A stretch of DNA of 64,000 bases from Kordiimonadales bacterium IMCC3096 (GTDB taxonomy: Bacteria; Pseudomonadota; Alphaproteobacteria; Minwuiales; Minwuiaceae). Below the pieces are notes generated by a model. That model was not told where the DNA came from, searched no databases, and saw nothing but the letters and a program-made list of their open reading frames with translations. A program made the position numbers and the translations under genes. Of this stretch, positions 55,606 through 63,914 are shown piece by piece. The stretch is from positions 2,819,501 to 2,883,500 of the forward strand of contig CP018227.1 of NCBI GenBank assembly GCA_016865035.1, written 5' to 3'. Within the stretch, counting starts at the first letter, position 1. Each line of letters starts with the position of its first letter.

Positions 55606-58149
55606 ATGGCTGATCCGTCGGACAGCAACGGGCACGGACAGGACGACGAGGGTGGCTGGTCGCGACCGCAACCCCGGAAGGGGCCGGGTGTGGTGACGCC
55701 GATTAGCGACGGCTGGTCCCGCATAGGTGCCGACAGGCCTGCGCCGAGGCCCGGACGACCGGCGGCGGCGCAGGCGAAGGAAGCCGCGACCAACCGCCAG
55801 AGCGCTGTCATTTCCGACCTCGCCGCCGAGGAATGGCGTCGTCCCAGCGCCACGAAGGCACCTGACGATGCGCCCGCCAGGCCGCAGCCAGAGGAGGCAC
55901 CGCAGGGGGCCGCGAGGAAGAAGCCGGCTGCCCCGACGGACAAGGCCGGGCAGCCGTCCGCGCAGGCCGAAGGACCATCCGGGCTGCGTGTCGATGTCTT
56001 GCGTCGGCTGCTGATCCGCACCACGCGGGAAGTCGGTCGCCCCATCGGTGCGCCCGACATTCAGGCCGCGGCCCCCGGTGCCGGATCCCCCATGACCCTC
56101 GACGGCTTCCGGCTGGCGGCGGAGCGGCTGGGGTTCCCGGTGACGGAACGCAGCTTCAACCGCAAGACGCTGGAGAATCTGAAACCGCCGTTCATCCTGC
56201 TGCCGAAGGACTCGCCGACCGAGGCGCGTTCCATTGTCCGCAAGGAAGGGACGCGGTTCGCGGTCTATGATCCGATCCGCGATGAGACCGAGATACTGAC
56301 CGCGGAACAGATCCAGCCGCTCGGCAATCTCGCCATCGTGCTGAAGGCGCCGGAGGCGGCGACCAAGGGCACGCGGGACTGGCGGTCCAGCATCGTGCGG
56401 AAGATGCGCGGTGTCCTGCTGGAACTCGCGGCTGCGTCGCTGATGATCAACATCTTCGCGCTGGCGGCCCCGCTGTTCATCATGACCGTGTTCAACAAGG
56501 TCGTGGGTACGGGTGGCGGCGCGCAGTCGACCCTGATGGCGCTGGCCATCGGCATGGTGGTGATCTACGCCTTCGATCTGATCCTGCGCATCGTCCGGGT
56601 CTACATTTCCAGTCACACGGGTGCCCGGGTCGAATCGCTGATCGGCGGCGAGCTGGTGCATCACCTGCTGCGGCTGCCCTATCGTCATTTCGAGACCACG
56701 GCGAGCGGCGTGATCTCGGAGCGGATGCGGCAGCTCGATTCCATCCGCGCCTTCTTCACCGGCCAGATGCCGCTGGTCTGCGCCGACCTGCTGTTTGTCT
56801 TCGTCTTCCTGTTCGCACTGCTGATGATTGAACCGCTGATCGCCATGATCGTGCTGGTCTCGATTCCCATCTTCATCCTGTTGTCGGTCGTTTCACACGG
56901 TCGGCAGAAGAAGCTGACGGAGCAGAACTTCATCGGTCAGGCCGCGAAGTCCTCCGCCCTGCACGAGACCATGGCCAATGCGCTGACCGTGAAGGCGCTG
57001 GGTCTGGAAGCGGAGATCGAGCGGCGCTGGGACCACCGCCTCGGCCTGTCTGCCTGGACCGGCTATCGCTCCAGCACGCTGTCGGGTGTGCTGTCGGCGC
57101 TGGGCCAGAACCTGCAGCAGATCCTGAGTCTGATCGTCATCGTCGTCGGTGCCATGCTGATCATGGAAAACGAGATGTCGATCGGTGCGCTGATCGCCAC
57201 CAACATTCTTGCCACCCGGGCTGTCGCACCGATGCGGCAGGTCGTGGGGGCCTGGCATCAGGTGCAGGAAGTGCGGACGGCCTTCGCGCGCATCGATGAC
57301 CTGATGCAGGAACCGCCGGAGTCGGAGCCGGGCGAACTCAGCCCCGGCACGACGTTCGACGGCAAGGTGACGTTCGAGAACATTGCCTTCCGCTACGCCG
57401 ACGACCTGCCGCCGGTACTCTACGACATCAACCTGACGGTGGAGGCCGGACAGGTGTTCGGCATCATCGGGCCGTCGGGGCAGGGCAAGACCACGCTGTC
57501 GAAGCTGATCCAGGGGCTCTATCTGCCGGACAACGGGCGTGTTCTGGTGGATGACACCGACATCGCCCATATCTCGCCCGCCACCCTGCGGCGGCAGGTG
57601 GGTGTGGTGCCGCAGGACGTGCAGCTGTTCGCCGGTACGGTGCGCGAGAACATCGCCATGGGTATCGACGACAAGGACCCGGCGCGGGTGGAATCGGTTG
57701 CCCGCTTCGTCGGCGCGCATGAGTTCATCCAGCGCCTGCCCAAGGGCTATGACACGGTGCTGAGCGAACGGGGCGGCGGTCTGTCGTCAGGGCAGAAGCA
57801 GTTGCTGGCAGTCGCGCGGGCGCTGATCCGCAACCCGAAGATCCTGATCTTCGACGAGGCGACCAGCGCGCTTGATCCGGGTACGGAGGAACGGCTGATC
57901 CGCGCCCTGAAGCGCGCGAAACGCGGTCGGACGATCATCATGATCTCCCACCGTATGGCACCGATGGTGATCGCGGACAGGGTCGCCCTGCTGATCGACG
58001 GGCATATCGAGCGTGTGGGCTCGCCGGAGGAGGTCATTGCCTTCGCGCGGACCCGGATGCGTGACGCCGCGATGCGTCCCGGCGACCGGCCGCGACCGGG
58101 GTCAGGTGAGGCACGGAACGGAGCCGGTTCGGCGGACGCCAAGGCATGA
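55606..58149 (+). CDS. Type I secretion ABC transporter with C39-like domain
   Basis: An 847-residue exporter. Residues 1-125 are Pro/Ala-rich and disordered. Residues about 126-260 form a C39-peptidase-like fold (LRVDVLRRLLIRTTREVGRP; RLGFPVTERSFNRKTLENL) with no Cys at the catalytic position, as in HlyB-type systems that bind but do not cut the substrate. Membrane helices follow (LMINIFALAAPLFIMTVFNK; LVFVFLFALLMIEPLIAMIV). The ATPase has Walker A (GPSGQGKTTLSKLI), signature (GLSSGQKQLLAVARAL) and Walker B (ILIFDEATSALDPGTE). It is coupled to the HlyD gene by an ATGA overlap. Confidence 0.93.
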   Translation: MADPSDSNGHGQDDEGGWSRPQPRKGPGVVTPISDGWSRIGADRPAPRPGRPAAAQAKEAATNRQSAVISDLAAEEWRRPSATKAPDDAPARPQPEEAPQGAARKKPAAPTDKAGQPSAQAEGPSGLRVDVLRRLLIRTTREVGRPIGAPDIQAAAPGAGSPMTLDGFRLAAERLGFPVTERSFNRKTLENLKPPFILLPKDSPTEARSIVRKEGTRFAVYDPIRDETEILTAEQIQPLGNLAIVLKAPEAATKGTRDWRSSIVRKMRGVLLELAAASLMINIFALAAPLFIMTVFNKVVGTGGGAQSTLMALAIGMVVIYAFDLILRIVRVYISSHTGARVESLIGGELVHHLLRLPYRHFETTASGVISERMRQLDSIRAFFTGQMPLVCADLLFVFVFLFALLMIEPLIAMIVLVSIPIFILLSVVSHGRQKKLTEQNFIGQAAKSSALHETMANALTVKALGLEAEIERRWDHRLGLSAWTGYRSSTLSGVLSALGQNLQQILSLIVIVVGAMLIMENEMSIGALIATNILATRAVAPMRQVVGAWHQVQEVRTAFARIDDLMQEPPESEPGELSPGTTFDGKVTFENIAFRYADDLPPVLYDINLTVEAGQVFGIIGPSGQGKTTLSKLIQGLYLPDNGRVLVDDTDIAHISPATLRRQVGVVPQDVQLFAGTVRENIAMGIDDKDPARVESVARFVGAHEFIQRLPKGYDTVLSERGGGLSSGQKQLLAVARALIRNPKILIFDEATSALDPGTEERLIRALKRAKRGRTIIMISHRMAPMVIADRVALLIDGHIERVGSPEEVIAFARTRMRDAAMRPGDRPRPGSGEARNGAGSADAKA

Positions 58150-59504
58150 GCAGGAATGACACCGATGGCGGGCGTACCCGGCAGCGGGGCGCGCAATATT
58201 CCGATTTCCTGCCTGAAGCACAGGCCATCAGCGAGGCCCGGCATTCACCGCTTGCCTCCCTGCTTGTCCTGATTATCTGCGGCTTCTTCATTGTCATCCT
58301 TGCCTGGGCGGCCATCGCAGAGGTCGATCAGGCAGTGGTCGCACAGGGTCAGGTGCGGCCCGGCGGTCGCGTGAAGCTGGTCAATCACCCGGAGGGCGGC
58401 TCGGTCGCCGAGATCATGGTGCGGGACGGCGATCTGGTGCGGCAGGGGGACCCGCTGCTGCGTCTCGACAGCGAGATCATCAATGGCGAGGTCCGTCGGT
58501 TGCGCGGTGACCTGCAGACGCTGGAGGCCGAGCTTGCCCGGCTGGAGGCGGAGGCCGGTGATGACGCCGTGATCCGCTTTCCCGACATTGTCGCGCGTGA
58601 GCGTCCGGATCTTGTGGCAACGCATACCCGCCTGCTGGAGGCGCGGCGTGACTCCCTGGAATCGCGCCGTGAATCGGCGGAGCGGGAGATCGAACAGGCG
58701 CAGTCCGACATCAATTCCTTTCGTGTTCGCATCAATACGCTGAGCGAGAGCCGCGACGTGCTGGCCGAACAGGTACGGTCCCTGCGTACCCTGACCGACA
58801 AGGGACACTTCCCGTTCCTGCGGTTCCAGTCCGTGCAGCGCCAGCTCGCGGAGACGGAGGGCCAGTTGCAGGAAACCCGTCAGTCCCTCGATTCCGCCCT
58901 GTCGGCCCTGTCGGCCTCCAAGTCCCGGCGGCGCGAGATCGATGATGAGTCCCGCAGCGATGTGCTGACGCAACTGGCGGAAACCCGGGGTGCGCGGGAT
59001 CGCACGGCGCGCAATCTGGAGCAGGCGACGGCGCGACTGGACCGGACCATCGTGCGCAGCCCGGTCGATGGCTATGTGCAGAATCTGGCGGTGAACAATA
59101 CCGGACAGGCCGTGCGCCCGAACGAGCCGCTGATGTCCGTGGTGCCGCAGTCCGACAATCTGGTGATCGAGGCGCGGGTTGCCAACAGCGACATTTCCAG
59201 TGTCGAGACCGGTCAGCAGGCGAACATCAAGGTCCGCGCCTATGATTTCATCAAGTATGGCGCGCTGAACGGTACGGTCGAACGGGTCGCCCGTGACGCC
59301 AATACGGATGAACAGAGCGGTGCGATCTTCTATGTCGTCGAGATTCGTACCGACCGGAACTACCTGGGTGACGTGCCGGGCCGCAATCAGGTCCGCCCCG
59401 GCATGCAGGTGGATGCCGAACTGAAGGCCGGTTCCCGCTCCGTCCTTTCCTACCTCACCGACCGGGTCATCGGCACGGCGGACGAGGCGTTCAGGGAGCG
59501 GTAG
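58146..59504 (+). CDS. HlyD-family membrane-fusion protein
   Basis: A 452-residue type I secretion adaptor. One membrane helix near residues 38-58 (LLVLIICGFFIVILAWAAI) is followed by a lipoyl-like half (VVAQGQVRPGGRVKLVNHPE), a long coiled coil (about 125-300) and the closing barrel (TIVRSPVDGYVQNLAVNNTG, then RPGMQVDAELKAGSRSVLSY). It bridges the ABC transporter and an outer-membrane TolC-type channel; no TolC gene is in the window. Its start overlaps the ABC gene, and its last 14 bases overlap the convergent WYL-regulator gene. Confidence 0.94.
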   Translation: MSRNDTDGGRTRQRGAQYSDFLPEAQAISEARHSPLASLLVLIICGFFIVILAWAAIAEVDQAVVAQGQVRPGGRVKLVNHPEGGSVAEIMVRDGDLVRQGDPLLRLDSEIINGEVRRLRGDLQTLEAELARLEAEAGDDAVIRFPDIVARERPDLVATHTRLLEARRDSLESRRESAEREIEQAQSDINSFRVRINTLSESRDVLAEQVRSLRTLTDKGHFPFLRFQSVQRQLAETEGQLQETRQSLDSALSALSASKSRRREIDDESRSDVLTQLAETRGARDRTARNLEQATARLDRTIVRSPVDGYVQNLAVNNTGQAVRPNEPLMSVVPQSDNLVIEARVANSDISSVETGQQANIKVRAYDFIKYGALNGTVERVARDANTDEQSGAIFYVVEIRTDRNYLGDVPGRNQVRPGMQVDAELKAGSRSVLSYLTDRVIGTADEAFRER

Positions 59505-60225
59505 TCGCGGCACCCCCGCTGGTGCCCACCGGCCGATACATGCGCGCGTCCAGTTCCGACCGGTCCTGCTGGCGCCAGAGACTGCGCAGCGCCATGCCCT
59601 GACAGGTGAAGGTGTCCGCCAGCATCTTCGCATCCCACATCCGGTCGGTCCGGAAGTGGCGGAAGGCACCGCGCATCTCGCACCATGCGGCCAGCACCAC
59701 GCAGTCCACGTGATAGGTCAGGGCCAGCGGCAGCACCGTGCGGGTGGTGCGGGTGCCCCCAGCATTGGCGTAGAGCAGGCGCAGTTTCCGTTCGCTGCGC
59801 ACCGCCTCCCGCAGCACGGCCTTGGAGACACAGCCCTGTCCCGGATCATCCAGTGGCGCGCCCCAGGGCGAGACCTGCAGCCAGTCCAGCGGCGAATGCA
59901 GGGCGTCGATCTTGGCGCAGATCCGGTCGGCGGCGCGTTGCAGGGCCCGGTCGCCGGTGCGTGACAGCATGGCGAGGCCGACACGCAGGGCCTCCACCTC
60001 CTCCTGGTCGAAATTCAGCGGTGGCAGGTCATAGCCGCGCCGCATCATGTAGCCGACGCCCGGTTCGCCCTCGATCGGCGTGCCCATGGCCTGCAGGGCA
60101 GCGATGTCGCGATAGATCGTGCGCACCGAAACCTCCAGCCGCTCCGACAGTGTCGCAGCAGTCAGCGGGCACGGGGTGGCCCGCAGGATCTGGATCACCT
60201 CGAACATGCGGTTGGATCGTTTCAT
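59491..60225 (-). CDS. YafY-type WYL-domain transcriptional regulator
   Basis: A 244-residue regulator with a DeoR-like helix-turn-helix at the start (LSERLEVSVRTIYRDIAALQ) and a WYL domain in the second half (EAVRSERKLRLLYANAGGTR; LPLALTYHVDCVVLAAWCEM). I chose ATG 60225, with GGAG upstream; the ATG at 60240 has none. Its DNA target is probably the repeats just upstream, at 60245-60289. WYL proteins sense small ligands; the ligand here is unknown. Confidence 0.9.
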   Translation of the reverse strand: MKRSNRMFEVIQILRATPCPLTAATLSERLEVSVRTIYRDIAALQAMGTPIEGEPGVGYMMRRGYDLPPLNFDQEEVEALRVGLAMLSRTGDRALQRAADRICAKIDALHSPLDWLQVSPWGAPLDDPGQGCVSKAVLREAVRSERKLRLLYANAGGTRTTRTVLPLALTYHVDCVVLAAWCEMRGAFRHFRTDRMWDAKMLADTFTCQGMALRSLWRQQDRSELDARMYRPVGTSGGAATTAP

Positions 60226-60244
60226 CTGGCTCTCCGTCATTGAA

Positions 60245-60289
60245 CTGCTGACAGCATAGCGACCACCCCTGACAAGGGTCTGTCAGCAG
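60245..60289. promoter_or_regulatory. Operator-like inverted repeat upstream of the WYL regulator
   Basis: CTGCTGACAG (60245-60254) and CTGTCAGCAG (60280-60289) are perfect inverted ten-mers with 25 bases between, containing a further CTGACA half-site paired with TGTCAG. It lies in the divergent region between the WYL gene (ATG 60225) and the small ORF (ATG 60328). Confidence 0.6.
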
Positions 60290-60304
60290 CGATCACTAGC
60301 TTCA

Positions 60305-60327
60305 GGTCAGGCGAAGGAGGCCTGACC
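60305..60327 (+). promoter_or_regulatory. Hairpin carrying the ribosome site of the small ORF
   Basis: GGTCAGGC and GCCTGACC form a perfect eight-base stem with loop GAAGGAG, which is the ribosome site itself, immediately before ATG 60328. The stem would hide or present the site. It may equally be a DNA operator, since CTGAC/GTCAG half-sites recur in the neighbouring repeats. Confidence 0.5.
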
Positions 60328-60486
60328 ATGAGCTACTATGACCACGCGACACTGATGGCACTGGGGCTGGACCGCTGGCACCCGGCCCCGGCGCGGATCT
60401 TCAGTCGGCGCCGGTTTCGCTGGCGACCGGCGCGGCGGAGGTCACCGTGCCCTGCGCCCGCATGTCCGAAATCTCCGCATCGCTGA
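60328..60486 (+). CDS. Possible small basic protein divergent from the WYL regulator
   Basis: A 52-residue frame (MSYYDHATLMALGLDRWHPA, then FSRRRFRWRPARR) with a strong GAAGGAGG ribosome site seven bases upstream. The start resembles small proteins often encoded next to YafY-type regulators, as I recall them. The C-terminal part overlaps the 3' end of the convergent CaiB/BaiF gene, so the real stop may not be the original one. Function unknown. Confidence 0.45.
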   Translation: MSYYDHATLMALGLDRWHPAPARIFSRRRFRWRPARRRSPCPAPACPKSPHR

Positions 60487-61618
60487 AACCGGCCTCGCGC
60501 AGGATCTCGTCCGTGTGCTCGCCCAGTTGCGGCGCGCCGAAGCGGTGCTCCGGCGTGGTCCCGCTGAAGCGGGCGGCATTGCGGGCCTGGCGCAGCCTGC
60601 CGGCCACCGGGTGGTCATTCTCCGTCACGATACCGCTGGCCTGCACCTGCGGATGGTGGATCATGTCCTTGCGGTGAAGCACCGGCGCGCAGGGCACACC
60701 GGCGGGCTCCAGCACGGCCATCCATTCATCCGTCGTGCGCTCCACCAGTACCGACTGGATCAGTTCCAGCCGGTCGTTGATGTTCAGGTCACGCAGTTCC
60801 GTCGTGGCGAAGCGCGGATCGTCCAGCCATTCGGGATGGCCCGTGACCTCCGCCAGCGCCTTCCACTGCGGATTGGTCATGACCGCGACACTCATGTGCC
60901 CGTCCTTCGTCTCGTAGATCAGGTCGATGAAGCTGGCGGCGCGCTGCTGGCTGACGTCATGGCCGACATAGGTCTGCCCGCCCATGTCCGATGACCAGAG
61001 AAAGGCGACCACGGCGTCCAGCATCGACAGGCGCACGTGCTGACCCTCCCCGGTACGCTCCCGCGCCAGCAGGGCGGCGGTGATGGCCTGCGACGCGGTG
61101 ATGGCGGTCAGCTTGTCGGGCAGGATGGTGCGCAGCAGGCGCGGGCGCTGCTCGTCGGAGCCGCCCTGTACGGACGCGAGACCGGACAGCGCCTGCACGA
61201 TCGGATCATAGACCGGCTTGCCTGCGAACGGTCCCTTCTCCCCGAAGCCACTCAGCGAGACATAGACGATGTCGGGGCGCACCGCGCGGATCGAGTCTTC
61301 CCCCAGCCCGAGGCGCTCGACGACGCCGGGGCGGAAGTTCTGCACGAAGACGTCGCAGTCCTGCGCCAGGCGCCTGATCAGATCGACACCGCCCGGTGCC
61401 TTCAGGTCCACGGCGATGGAGCGCTTGTTGCGGTTGTTGTTCAGGAAGCTGGCAGACATGCCGTTCATGCGGTTGCCCGCTGAGCGCGTGAAGTCCCCGC
61501 CCATCGGCTCCACCTTGATCACGTCGGCCCCCTGGTCCGCCAGGATCATGGTCCCGAACGGCCCGGAGATCACCGCACTCAGATCAAGAATGCGAAATCC
61601 GCTCAATGGTCCGGCCAT
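60401..61618 (-). CDS. CaiB/BaiF-family (class III) CoA-transferase
   Basis: A 405-residue transferase. It begins with GFRILDLSAVISGPFGTMIL and DQGADVIKVEPMGG, has NFRPGVVERLGL, and the catalytic-Asp region LRTILPDKLTAITA. The final 15 residues are an Ala/Ser/Thr-rich tail. It acts on an unknown acyl-CoA pair. The AraC regulator is divergent from it across 242 bases, and a 14-base element in that gap is repeated upstream of the NTF2-like genes, which suggests shared control. Confidence 0.93.
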   Translation of the reverse strand: MAGPLSGFRILDLSAVISGPFGTMILADQGADVIKVEPMGGDFTRSAGNRMNGMSASFLNNNRNKRSIAVDLKAPGGVDLIRRLAQDCDVFVQNFRPGVVERLGLGEDSIRAVRPDIVYVSLSGFGEKGPFAGKPVYDPIVQALSGLASVQGGSDEQRPRLLRTILPDKLTAITASQAITAALLARERTGEGQHVRLSMLDAVVAFLWSSDMGGQTYVGHDVSQQRAASFIDLIYETKDGHMSVAVMTNPQWKALAEVTGHPEWLDDPRFATTELRDLNINDRLELIQSVLVERTTDEWMAVLEPAGVPCAPVLHRKDMIHHPQVQASGIVTENDHPVAGRLRQARNAARFSGTTPEHRFGAPQLGEHTDEILREAGFSDAEISDMRAQGTVTSAAPVASETGAD

Positions 61619-61739
61619 GGCAATGCTCTCCCCGCGTTGGACGTTCCCGATAACCTAGAATGCCTGCAGGGAAAATGAAGGCCGGAAGCGCGCGGCACAG
61701 TTCACCCAGGTGCGCCAATGGGACATTCGCGTCCCAAAC

Positions 61740-61753
61740 CATGCAGAATCGCG
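61740..61753 (+). repeat. 14-base repeat CATGCAGAATCGCG, copy 1
   Basis: Lies between the divergent CaiB/BaiF and AraC genes. An identical copy is at 63901-63914, upstream of the NTF2-like genes. Both lie in promoter-type positions, so this may be the binding site of the AraC regulator. Confidence 0.35.
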
Positions 61754-61860
61754 CCGGTCATTCGGGTTCGGCTGAAGGTTCCTGCGGCCGCATTGCGTCA
61801 CCATGGGGATACTGTCACCATTTCGTCTTTCCGTTGCGGTGACTGGGGAGGCCCCCGATC

Positions 61861-62838
61861 TTGCGAGTTGAAGCATCATCCCCCCGTTCCTGGTTTGAAG
61901 TGAGCGGGCAACCGGACCACAAGCGGGTCGGTGCCTGGGCGGATACCATCAACGACACCTATTACCCCCTGGACCTGAAGAGTCTGGGCTCCGACTTTCG
62001 CTACGGTCGCCTTGGCATCTTCGACGTGGGACGTATCCGGGTTGCAAGTGTTCACTGTGACCCGATGCTCTGTACCAGACGCCGTACGCATACGGCCCGA
62101 TCGGGCAGTGATTACTATTTCCTGCCAATTCCGCACGACGAGATGCTGGCCGTGACCCAGCGGAACGATGCCGCTGCCGAACTGTCGCCCGGAGACTTCT
62201 CCGTGATCTCGACCTATCAGACCTATACCTACGAACAGCCGACGGAGAACCGTCTGATCTCCCTGCGGATCGAGGGGGATCAGTTGCGGCAACGCATTCC
62301 GATGATCGACGATCTGCTGGGGCAGCATTTTTCCGGTCGCTTCCCGGCAGTGCGCATGTTCGTGGACATGGCGCGCTCCTTTGCCAGCAATGCCGCCGAT
62401 CTCGACGCGGCGTCAGCCGGGCGGATGGCGCATAACCTGATCGACCTGCTGGCACTGTCGCTGGATGCGCCGGAGACGGCACACCTCAGCGGGGACAACT
62501 CCGTCCGCGCGGCGCATCGCAGCCGTATCTTCAATGCCATCGAGCGACGGTTCACGGACCCGCAGCTGTCGTCTGGCCAGTTCGTCGACGATCTGGGACT
62601 TTCGCTGCGGTACATCCAGAAACTGCTGGCCGAGCGCGGCGAAACCCTCTCCGACCTGATCCGTCAGCGACGGCTGGAGCAGGCACGCGCCTATCTCTCG
62701 GACCCGACCAGGGCGAGCCAGTCCGTCGCAGCCATCGGGTTCGATGTCGGCTTCCTTGATGCGGGCTATTTCAGCCGGGTCTTTCGCGCGGAGTCGGGAC
62801 TGTCGCCGAGCGCCTATCGCCAGCGCCATCTCCCGTGA
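61861..62838 (+). CDS. AraC-family transcriptional regulator
   Basis: A 325-residue regulator with an AraC_binding_2-like sensor domain (residues about 15-200: FEVSGQPDHKRVGAWADTIN; SDYYFLPIP; QRIPMIDDLLGQHFSG) and two helix-turn-helix motifs (LSLRYIQKLLAERGETLSDL; VAAIGFDVGFLDAGYFSRVF). Start is TTG 61861 with GGGGAGG nine bases upstream; an in-frame stop lies just above it, and no ATG exists before the sensor domain. It is the paralogue of the gene cut at the left edge. It probably controls the CaiB/BaiF gene and perhaps the NTF2-like pair. Confidence 0.93.
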   Translation: MRVEASSPRSWFEVSGQPDHKRVGAWADTINDTYYPLDLKSLGSDFRYGRLGIFDVGRIRVASVHCDPMLCTRRRTHTARSGSDYYFLPIPHDEMLAVTQRNDAAAELSPGDFSVISTYQTYTYEQPTENRLISLRIEGDQLRQRIPMIDDLLGQHFSGRFPAVRMFVDMARSFASNAADLDAASAGRMAHNLIDLLALSLDAPETAHLSGDNSVRAAHRSRIFNAIERRFTDPQLSSGQFVDDLGLSLRYIQKLLAERGETLSDLIRQRRLEQARAYLSDPTRASQSVAAIGFDVGFLDAGYFSRVFRAESGLSPSAYRQRHLP

Positions 62839-62890
62839 GAGCCGGTCAGCGCGGCGGTACGGTCTGAAGCCGTCTCTGTGTCCGGCCGGT

Positions 62891-63331
62891 CTACCGCCGG
62901 ATCACCGTCTGCCCGGCCCAGCCCTCGCCGAAGGGGATGTTGAAGTTGAAGAGGATGTCGAGCTTGCGGATCAGCCAGCGTCCGCCCTGGCGTGCATAGT
63001 CATCCCGGTAATCGATCAGGATATGACGGCTGACCTGTCTGCCCTCTTCCACGAAAGTGCCAAGCAGGATCGCGCGCCATATGCCGGTGGCTGTTGCGCC
63101 GTCCACCTCGATCACCGGATTCATGCCGAGGTGGGCGCAGAAGGGCAGGGCTTCCGAAGCACCGTTGAAGAAGTCCCGGATTGCCTCCCGCCCCTCGTAG
63201 TGACCCAGTTCCGCGTTCGTCCAGATGCCGTCTTCCGTGAACAGTTCCGCGATCCTGTCGCCCAGCAAACCGGTATCGTTGTAGTGCCAGTAGCGGTTCT
63301 TCAACTGGATGATCTCTTCGATATCCGACAT
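62891..63331 (-). CDS. NTF2/SnoaL-like protein
   Basis: A 146-residue single-domain protein. It has the NTF2-like layout: an N-terminal helix pair (IEEIIQLKNRYWHYNDTG; IAELFTEDGIWTNAELGHYE), then GREAIRDFF and strands ending HILIDYRDDYARQGGRWLIR. Relatives are isomerases, dehydratases or simple binding proteins. It is the second gene of a pair (63393-63821 is upstream on the minus strand with a 61-base gap). Substrate unknown; proximity to a CaiB/BaiF transferase suggests degradation of a ring or bile-acid-like compound, but only weakly. Confidence 0.88.
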   Translation of the reverse strand: MSDIEEIIQLKNRYWHYNDTGLLGDRIAELFTEDGIWTNAELGHYEGREAIRDFFNGASEALPFCAHLGMNPVIEVDGATATGIWRAILLGTFVEEGRQVSRHILIDYRDDYARQGGRWLIRKLDILFNFNIPFGEGWAGQTVIRR

Positions 63332-63392
63332 GGTCCCTGCTCCGTGTCTCAGGCTCGGTCGTGAAATTCAGTGCTCTGGATGGCCAGCGTTC

Positions 63393-63821
63393 CTAGCTGG
63401 GGGAGGCGCCGACGATCCGGCCCAGCAGTACGCTCTGGTGCCAGCAGACCAGCTTCCAGCCGTCATCGGACAGGTACCAGGTCAGGGTGAAGCCCATGAA
63501 ACGCTGGCGAAAGCCACAGTCGCGCGGCTTGCCGCGGAAGGTGGAGAAGCCGCTGACATGCCCGGTGGTGCCGAAGACCTTCACGTTCACCTCCCGCGGG
63601 ACCCACTGGAAGAACTCCCAGAGGCCCTGGCCGCCGCCGGCAGCATGGAAGTCGATGTGATCGATGATCTCGTCCTTGGTCATGCGCCAGGGATAGTCTT
63701 CGTCCAGCGTCTCCGACTCAGCGTCGAAATAGGACCAGAACCTGTCCAGATCGCCGTTGAGCGCCCTGGTCCAGTCCTCGAATACCTCGGTGAGACTTTG
63801 CGTGGTTGCCGCATGGGCCAT
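63393..63821 (-). CDS. NTF2/SnoaL-like protein
   Basis: A 142-residue NTF2-like protein (SLTEVFEDWTRALNGDLDRF; WYLSDDGWKLVCWHQSVLLG at the end). I chose ATG 63821 with AGGAGG six bases upstream; the longer frame has no ribosome site. It is first of the two-gene unit. A YPWRMTKDEIIDHIDFHAAG block suits an active-site or ligand pocket. The function is unknown. Confidence 0.87.
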   Translation of the reverse strand: MAHAATTQSLTEVFEDWTRALNGDLDRFWSYFDAESETLDEDYPWRMTKDEIIDHIDFHAAGGGQGLWEFFQWVPREVNVKVFGTTGHVSGFSTFRGKPRDCGFRQRFMGFTLTWYLSDDGWKLVCWHQSVLLGRIVGASPS

Positions 63822-63900
63822 GTGCCTGTCCTCCTGTCCGGTTGTGACAGGGAGGCTATGGCCGATTGCGCCGGGCACTTAGGAGAGAGGCGTCAGATCG

Positions 63901-63914
63901 CATGCAGAATCGCG
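63901..63914 (+). repeat. 14-base repeat CATGCAGAATCGCG, copy 2
   Basis: About 80 bases upstream of the NTF2-like gene's ATG at 63821 (minus strand). It is identical to copy 1 at 61740-61753. The remaining DNA to the window edge (63915-64000) shows no gene that I can support. Confidence 0.35.
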
